NCBI RefSeq assembly: GCF_002776525.5
Contig: NC_045443.1
Location: 58,521,277 to 58,585,276, forward strand
DNA length: 64,000 nt
Source: Piliocolobus tephrosceles
Taxonomy: Eukaryota; Chordata; Mammalia; Primates; Cercopithecidae
Direction: 5' to 3'
The translations under genes were made by a program, and so were the position numbers. Below the pieces are notes generated by a model. It was not told where the DNA came from. It saw only the letters and a program-made list of their open reading frames with translations, and searched no databases. Below, piece by piece: positions 57,703-64,000 of this stretch. Position 1 is the first letter of the stretch, and the number at the start of each line of letters is the position of its first letter.

Positions 57703-59736
57703 GTGTGTTGAATTCTTTATTGCAAATATCTTTCAGTAAGAATGTCAAATGATTATTCCTCTGTTTCCAGCACCCAAAGTTGCTTTTGAAAGGATAGTCC
57801 AATGCTGCTTCTCTCTCTTTCTGCCTGGGGCCCCATCCTCGACCCAGAAAGTTTTAGCTATCTTCATTTTTTACTAGACATTAGAAACTTCACATAATGT
57901 ATTTAAGATGAGTGTATTTCGTTGATTTCACTGACCTCTCAGTGGGTCCATTTATTCATGTGACTGATATACGTCAATTCTGGGGAAATTTCTATAGTAT
58001 TGTGCCAGTTATCTTCATTTATTTTTCTCTGTTGCATTCTTTTAATATCGACTCACATTTAATTACACCTTTCTTAGTTTTTTTTTTTTTTTAATTTCCT
58101 CTCCTATTTGCTGTTACTGCCTTTCTGTTCTATTTTCTGAGAGATTTCTTTTATTTTTTTATCAAAGTCTTTGATGGATTTAAAAAAATTAACCATTATA
58201 TTTTTGAACTTTCAATAACTCACTCTTGTTATTTTAAATAGCATTGTATTATTTTCAATGTATACAATTTTCTCATACACTTTGAGATATATGATAATTG
58301 GATTTTCTTAAATGCTTTGAGTTAGCAAGGATGGAAATTTTCTTTTGCCCTATAAAGTAGCATTTCTTTTAGGTTTTCATTTTTCTGTTTGTTTGCTTTG
58401 TTATCTCCATTGCTCATGTTCAAGGATTTTTTCAAATGTCTCATAATCATTGGCTCAACAATTGTATGTAATAATGAAACAGTAAAAACTGATTGGAAAT
58501 TCTGGAGAAGGAAGGAAGGTTTATATCAAAAATGACTGGCAAAAAAAATGTATGTTTTTTATCTGGGGGAATTCTTCAGATTTCTGTTTGCTCAGAAACT
58601 CTGTAAAGGGTAGAGAGCAGGCTGCTAGCATTTTGTTTGGGAATTGACGGTGTGGGTCTTAGAAGTTAACTCTCGGGTATTAAACTAGCACTTTATTCTC
58701 TATTTTTACCTCTGCACTGCAAATTCTTCCTTCAGTCCTTACTTGGCGTCTCTATTTGAGACCTTCCTTTATTTTTAATTAAAGAAGGGATATAGACATT
58801 TAGGTGCTATTGTTTTGTGAACAGAGCAATAGAAGAGAAAAACATAAGCTCCTCCAAATATTGACTTTCAACAACCCCCATGGTCAATCATTTAACTTGC
58901 CCCTGTTCTCTGTTTCAAGCAGCATCTTTGTGACGGGAACATCTCTGGAATTTGGTGAGTCTAATTAACTTTCTTCTTATTCACATCAATGTGAGTACAC
59001 TTTATTCTATATCTTCCTCCTCCCACTAGCTACATTTATTTGTACAAAAGTGTATAAAGTCTTTTGTCAACAGATATCTCTCCCATTCTTGTCTTTGGTT
59101 GTCATCTTTTTCGTAGTTATATTGTAGCAAGCATTGGGAAAAGTAGAAGAGAAGCAAATGTGGTCAATCCACATGACCAGTGACCAATATATTTTAGATG
59201 AGGTATAGTATATTTGTATACTACCAAAAACTAAGATTAGCAGAGGGTATACCAAAGATAGTACTTAGAGTGGATTCTGAAATGCTTGACATTCTATGAA
59301 TATGAATTTCAGAATGATTTCTGAAAAGAGCCAATCAATTGATCAAAAACAGCAAAATAACAAATAAATATTTAAAAATATTGCCAATTAGAAAAGCTTA
59401 AGATAATTGGGAACATTCAGCCTAGAGGCAAGAAGCTGGCAATGAGACATGATTTAGAAATCACATAGTAGGCTAGTTCTCCCTCTGTCTTCCACCTAAA
59501 CAGGGAAACTAGCAAACAAAATGTATAATGCCTGCCTGAAAAGAAATTTTAAAGGATCTTCTCAATACCAAAATACCTATTTTAGTGAATTGTGGAATTT
59601 CTTCCATATAGACTGAGAATATTTAAATAAGTATTACAAATTCAATATTATATGAAACAGTATGTGGACATCACATAGAGGCCTAGATTGAAAGAGTAAA
59701 AGATGGCATTACATAATTAAAGATACAGACAATCTT
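57703..59736. other. Intergenic DNA, mostly unassigned
   Basis: The part 57880-58470 has weak likeness to antisense old L1 5' sequence; not firm. The rest is unassigned. Confidence 0.35.
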
Positions 59737-60226
59737 TGTTATATTAGTTTCCTGTGGTTTCCATCACAAATTATCACAATCTTGATAGCTTAAACCATAG
59801 AAATTCATCCTCTCATAATTCTTGAGGCCAGATGTTCACAGTCAAGCTGTTCACAGGGCTGCACTCTCTCTGGAGTCTCCATGTGTTCTTTGACCTCCTC
59901 CAACTCCTGGTGGCTCTCTGCATTCCTTATCTTGAAGCCATATCTCTCCAGGTTTTACCTCCATGATCCATTGCCTCCTCCTCTTCTCTGTGTCTTTCCT
60001 TATTCTTTTTGTTTCAGATTTCCTTCTGCCTCTCTCATAAGGACATTTGCCATTGTATTTAGGGTCCTGTTGGATAATCCAGGATGATCTCCTGATCTGG
60101 AGATACTTAACTTTGCAAAGACCCTTTTACCAAAAAAAAAAAAAAAAAAAAGCTACTATTCACAAGTTTCAGGGATTAAGACATGGATGTCTTTTTTTGG
60201 GAAGGCATAAAGGCGTATGATTTCAC
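59737..60226 (-). mobile_element. MLT1-type MaLR LTR
   Basis: ATTAGTTTCCTGTGGTTTCC, GATAGCTTAAACCATAGAA, TGAGGCCAGATGTTCACAG, CTCATAAGGACATTTGCCAT, TTGGATAATCCAGGATGATC and ACTTTGCAAAGACCCTTTTA in the antisense MLT1 order. An internal run of about 21 A (60129-60149) is an expansion or a small insertion. No TSD found. Confidence 0.85.
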
Positions 60227-61239
60227 ATTTTCACATTGATCTCAGTTACCACGGAAATGTACAAGACCTGTCTATAATATATGCCTGTTACCTGGATGTT
60301 CAACATGAAGAGCTAGAACTTGGAAACACATATCAGAACGTCATGCTTAGTTTAGGATTACAAAAGAGAATATCACACATGTGAAGAATCAAAATACAGT
60401 ATTTTAAGTGCCAGCACTCTATCTCTTGAAATGTGAGAATAAGATCATAAACCATGTACAGTAGAGTTTCTATGATTATCCATAAAAGTAGAGCCAGGTG
60501 CTTCAAGATGATACCAATCTCCCATTAAAAAATTGTTCTCATAGTCATTAATCAGAAATTATTAGTCTTCATGAAGTCACATAAGACCAGAAATGTGCAA
60601 CATTTCATTATGAGTGTTTTTAAAGAGTTAAGTTCATATAGTACGTAGATATTCATTTTTGCTTTATACTTAAATATATTATTAAAGTGAAATGGATGCT
60701 GCTACTGGTTTTATATCAATCCTGATTTTACTGTCTTATTAGTTTGCAAGTGAGTCAAAGAGAAGAATATCATAATGGAGAATAGGTAATCAACAATAGA
60801 ATGTACAATAAATAAGTGTACATGTCAAATAGTCAAGAGGATTTAAAGCAAACAACATGAATGTTTATAAATTAATCCTTATGTGAATAAGCTAAAATAT
60901 TAAAAGAAAAAGTGCATATTATACTAAAGACATTGAATGACCAATATCAAATTACCAAAGTATAAGAAAAGAATGCTGTGTTTGTTATATAACTGGTACT
61001 CTTAAAATATGTTAGTTCATGTGGCATTAATTTTATAAATTAATTAGCACACAAGAATACAAGGAAGAGAGGCCGTTAGTCCACTGAAGCCATTGACACA
61101 AATGCTCTGGCCAACTATTTTTAGGCATTACTCAATCTAATGGCAACACTTCAATGGTAAGAAAATAATTTTGTCCGTGGACTTATCTTATAAATGAAAA
61201 ATATTCATTCTAGGCAATTAATATTTTGAGAGAAGTCAT
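60227..61239. other. Intergenic DNA, nothing recognised
   Basis: AT-rich; no assigned repeat or gene. Confidence 0.4.
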
Positions 61240-61300
61240 ATAAATTTAAATCCTAGTTTGATTTCTAAATTCATTACTTAATTAACCCTGTGACTATGGA
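61240..61300 (+). mobile_element. MIR, left part
   Basis: AAATCCTAGTTTGATTTCTA and CTTAATTAACCCTGTGACTA match the middle of MIR. It is cut by a MaLR LTR at 61301 and resumes at 61711. Confidence 0.65.
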
Positions 61301-61705
61301 TGTCTCAGTCTGTTCTTGCTACTATAACAAAATATCACAAACTGGATACTTTATAAATAATATAAGTTTATTTATCACAGTTCTGAAGGAAAGATAATCC
61401 AAGATCAAGGCACCAGTAGATTCACAGTCTGGTAAGGGGATTCAATCTGCTTCCAAGATGGCATCTAGTTGCTATGTCTTCATATGACAAAGGGTCAAAT
61501 GCTGGGTCCTCACATGGCAGAAGGGCAATGAATAGTAAAAAGAACCACTTCTCTCCCTCAACCCCTGTTAAAAGGCTTGAATCCATGAGGGCAGATTCCC
61601 CATGGCTTAAGCACCTCCCAAGGGCCCCACTTCTTAATATCATCATCTTGAGGGTTAGTTCTAACACATGAATTTTGTAGGAACGCATATACTCAAATCA
61701 TAGCA
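61301..61705 (-). mobile_element. MaLR solo LTR (MLT1/MST type)
   Basis: TGTCTCAGTCTGTTCTTGCT to CAAATCATAGCA on the plus strand, with CCTCACATGGCAGAAGGGCA and CACCTCCCAAGGGCCCCAC inside. ATGGA (61296-61300 and 61706-61710) is a perfect 5-base TSD. Confidence 0.93.
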
Positions 61706-61710
61706 ATGGA

Positions 61711-61862
61711 TAAGTCTCAAAATGTCTTCATATCTCAGGTTTCTAATGGATTATGACAATAATAATGCCTTACTCATCAGGTTATTGTTAGGATTAAATG
61801 AATTAATATGCTTAAAGCACTAAGAACAGTAAGGGCTTTACACATATTAGCTATAATAATTA
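61711..61862 (+). mobile_element. MIR, right part
   Basis: CATATCTCAGGTTTCTAATG, TAGGATTAAATGAATTAATA and AAAGCACTAAGAACAGTAAG continue the MIR interrupted by the LTR. Confidence 0.8.
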
Positions 61863-62059
61863 ATATTTTCATTTTAAGAAGAATTGATAGGTATAAGACT
61901 CATCAAATCTGTTAGCAATATCTTCTTTAGGTGCATACCAGCAAAACATATCTTTCAGTTTTTAGCTAATCCACTTGTAAGATTTATACTAGGCACAAAA
62001 GACTAGACTTCAGTAAACTGAAATACTAACTAACCCAATTCTAACTAACTAAATTCATT

Positions 62060-63060
62060 TTTAAAATATTTATTTAAATACCGTCTTTGTAACAGCCATT
62101 AAGCTGGATAGAAATTGAAATACAAAGCTGAGTAAATATTAGTTTCAGCCTTCAAAGTTTTACAGTGTAATTAGGAATACAGATAATTATACAATAACTC
62201 AATACAGTATTACAAGTCCTTCTACAGAGAAAGGGCCTAGAATAGCAAAGGGGGAAGTTATTAATTTTGTTATGCAGGTTTTACAGTTCTGTGATCAAAT
62301 GGATTTACTGACACTTCTTAAGATAGACTTTAAAGTATAAGGTTGATGAGGATGGCATATGAGGCACAGTGTGTCCACAGACCTGGGAGAAGTGTAATTG
62401 GAAGCAAAAGGCAGGTATAATGGGATGAGGGTAAATAAGAAAGGAACATTAGCGTGGTGCTTTATTAACCAGGCTGAAGAGTGTCTGTATTTTCTTCATT
62501 GGCAAGGAAAAATCATTAACGAATTTTTTTTTTTCCTAAGCAGTGGAGCTGGCATATTAAAGGTACATTTTAGAAAGATTTATCTGATTTGCAATCTAGG
62601 ATGGATTAAAATGAGGAAAGAATGAAATAAAGAGAATCAATTGCAGAGCTGCTTGTTTACAGAGTATCCATGTATATAAGAAATAATGAAAACTGTTTTA
62701 AACAGTGTAAATGGGATTGTGAGTGGCATATATAGAGGAAATTGCAAACCTATAATTACCAGGACTCATTAGTTGTCTGTAAGGGAGAAAGGAAAAGTTG
62801 AAGACATCCCCAAATATTCAATTCTAATGCCTTAAAAAGTAATTCAGTCCTTTCAGAAATAAAATAGTTCAGAAGTGGCAGGACTTGGAATTGTAAGATA
62901 TTTAAATTTTAGACACAATGTGTTTGAGGCTTGAACAACACATTCAAATATATGTTACAGTTAGAAAAGGAAGATATGGGAGTAATATAAGATTCTTAAA
63001 AGCTCTCAAAGACTGATCCAAATGGATGAGTTAAAGATGCCAACATTAAGAGAAAAAATA
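62060..63060 (+). repeat. Old unnamed interspersed repeat, copy 4
   Basis: AGAAATTGAAATACAAAGCT, CAGGCTGAAGAGTGTCTGTA, TTTAGAAAGATTTATCTGAT and AATCTAGGATGGATTAAAAT follow the recalled order of the same family (CAGGCTGAAGAGTTTGGACT, AGGATGGATTGGAGGGG). About 1 kb, the longest copy here. The family name is not assigned. Confidence 0.5.
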
Positions 63061-63080
63061 AACGGAAGAAATCCTCACTA

Positions 63081-63488
63081 TGTTAGACAGCTCTTGCATT
63101 GCTATAAAGAAATATCTGAGACTGGGTAATTTAAAAAGAAAAGAAGTTTAATTGGCTCACGGTTCCATGGGCTGTAGAGGAAGCACAGTGCCAGGGAGCT
63201 GCTTGGCTTCTAATGAGGCCTCAGGAATCTTACAGTCATGGTAGAGTCAGAGGGAGAACTGTCAATCACAGGGCCATATCAGGAGCAGAAGAGAAAGGTA
63301 ATGGGGAGGTGCCACACACTTTTAAACAACCAGATCTCACAAGCACTCACACACTGTTGCAAGGACAGCACTAAGCCATGAGAGATCTGTCCCCAAAACC
63401 TGAATATTTCCTGCCAGGCCCCACCTCAAGTTTTGGGCATTACAGTTCAACATGAGATTTTTTGGGGACAAATATCCAAATAATATTA
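63081..63488 (-). mobile_element. MaLR solo LTR (MST/MLT1 type)
   Basis: TTGCATTGCTATAAAGAAAT, GCTCACGGTTCCATGGGCTG, TTTAAACAACCAGATCTCAC and GGGGACAAATATCCAAATAA in antisense order. No matching TSD (CACTA left, CTTAT right). Confidence 0.85.
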
Positions 63489-63588
63489 CTTATTTATGAA
63501 GAATGCTCAGTTTGGTGGGGAGAAAATGGGAATGAGAGCCAATAGAGAGGAATGATATTTAGTGTGAAGAAAGAAGGGCAACGTCAAG

Positions 63589-63949
63589 TGTATTACTTTG
63601 TTCTCACACTGCTATAAAGAAGTGCCTGAGACTGGGTAAATTATAAAGGAAAGAGGCTTAATTGACTCACAATTAAAGGCCTCAGGAAACTTACAATCAT
63701 GACGAAAGGGGAAGAAAATACATCCTTCTTCACTTGGCAGCAGGAAGGAGAACAATGAGAACCTACTGTAGGGGAAAGCACCTTATAAAACCATCAGATC
63801 TCATGAGAACTTACTATCATGAGAGTGGCATGGGGGAAACTGCCCCCATGATTCAATTACTTTCCACCAGGTTCCTCCCACCACACATGAGGATTACCAG
63901 AACTACAATTCAAGATGAGACTAGGGTGAGGACATAGCCAAACCATATA
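63589..63949 (-). mobile_element. MaLR 3' LTR of a provirus leaving the window
   Basis: TGTATTACTTTGTTCTCACA, AACCATCAGATCTCATGAGA and ATAGCCAAACCATATAA. It is followed directly by MaLR internal sequence, so it is a proviral LTR rather than a solo LTR. Confidence 0.88.
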
Positions 63950-64000
63950 ATTCTGCTACCAGAATCTTATGTCTTCACATTTCAAAGCACAATTGTGCCT
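63950..64000 (-). mobile_element. MaLR internal region, start only
   Basis: ATTCTGCTACCAGAATCTTA and ACATTTCAAAGCACAATTGT match the internal-region edge seen at 1512 and 10667. The rest lies outside the window. Confidence 0.8.

Noticed and set aside
57880..58470. Antisense old L1 5' sequence
   Set aside because: Only weak T-rich likeness; not enough to annotate.
1..64000. Novel biological system, CRISPR array, tRNA, snRNA or viral genome
   Set aside because: Scanned for direct-repeat arrays, cloverleaf-like sequence and known small RNA starts; none found. All structure seen is explained by transposable elements, simple repeats and unassigned AT-rich DNA.

Overview
This is a stretch of primate nuclear genome with no recognisable protein-coding gene. 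The evidence is full-length Alu elements of J, S and Y type, a 5'-truncated primate L1 (L1PA type) with AATA-rich tail, many MaLR/MST/MLT1 LTRs, MIR, L2 and old DNA transposons, all in an AT-rich background. An AluY with a clean target-site duplication (TSD) suggests a catarrhine such as human or another Old World primate, but the species cannot be fixed from the sequence. A run of exactly 100 N at 23794-23893 is an assembly placeholder. No tRNA, rRNA, snRNA, CRISPR array or bacterial-type feature is visible. All open reading frames are short and are explained by repeats, by GC-rich stretches or by chance.

Layout. 1-4.5 kb: an old L1 with an inverted 5' part (twin-priming form). It carries an 82-base in-place inversion and is split by a complete MaLR provirus (1159-3447, minus) and by a 5'-truncated Alu. 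4.5-9.7 kb: mostly unassigned AT-rich DNA plus an old antisense L1. 9.7-13 kb: an old unnamed interspersed repeat split by a second complete MaLR provirus (10283-12646) with a perfect 5-base TSD. 13-25 kb: old DNA transposon, AluS, antisense L1 fragments, two fossil Alu monomers, AluJ, and an AluS whose tail has grown into a purine satellite holding the gap. 25-31 kb: MIR, L1M 3' ends, a 62-base tandem duplication, AluJ. 31-33.9 kb: a 2.9-kb GC-rich, CpG-poor ERV-type block with inverted internal homologies. 33.9-45 kb: AT-rich unassigned DNA, an old L1 that holds a DNA transposon that itself holds an L1 3' end, L2, AluY, MIR and AluJ. 45-46.2 kb: primate L1 with a tiny 5' inversion, followed by a 19-base poly-G run. 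46.4-49.9 kb: MLT1-type LTR, L2 copies, AluJ, DNA transposon, and AluS next to an antisense L1 ORF1/ORF2 junction fragment. 50-64 kb: unassigned DNA, old repeats, MIRs, AluJ, and a cluster of four MaLR LTR units at the right end, the last being a provirus that runs off the window.

Nothing here looks like a cooperating gene system. The interest lies in the nested insertion record: several insertions have verifiable TSDs, so their relative order can be read directly. Family names were assigned by recall of consensus sequences without a database search; class-level calls are firmer than subfamily names.
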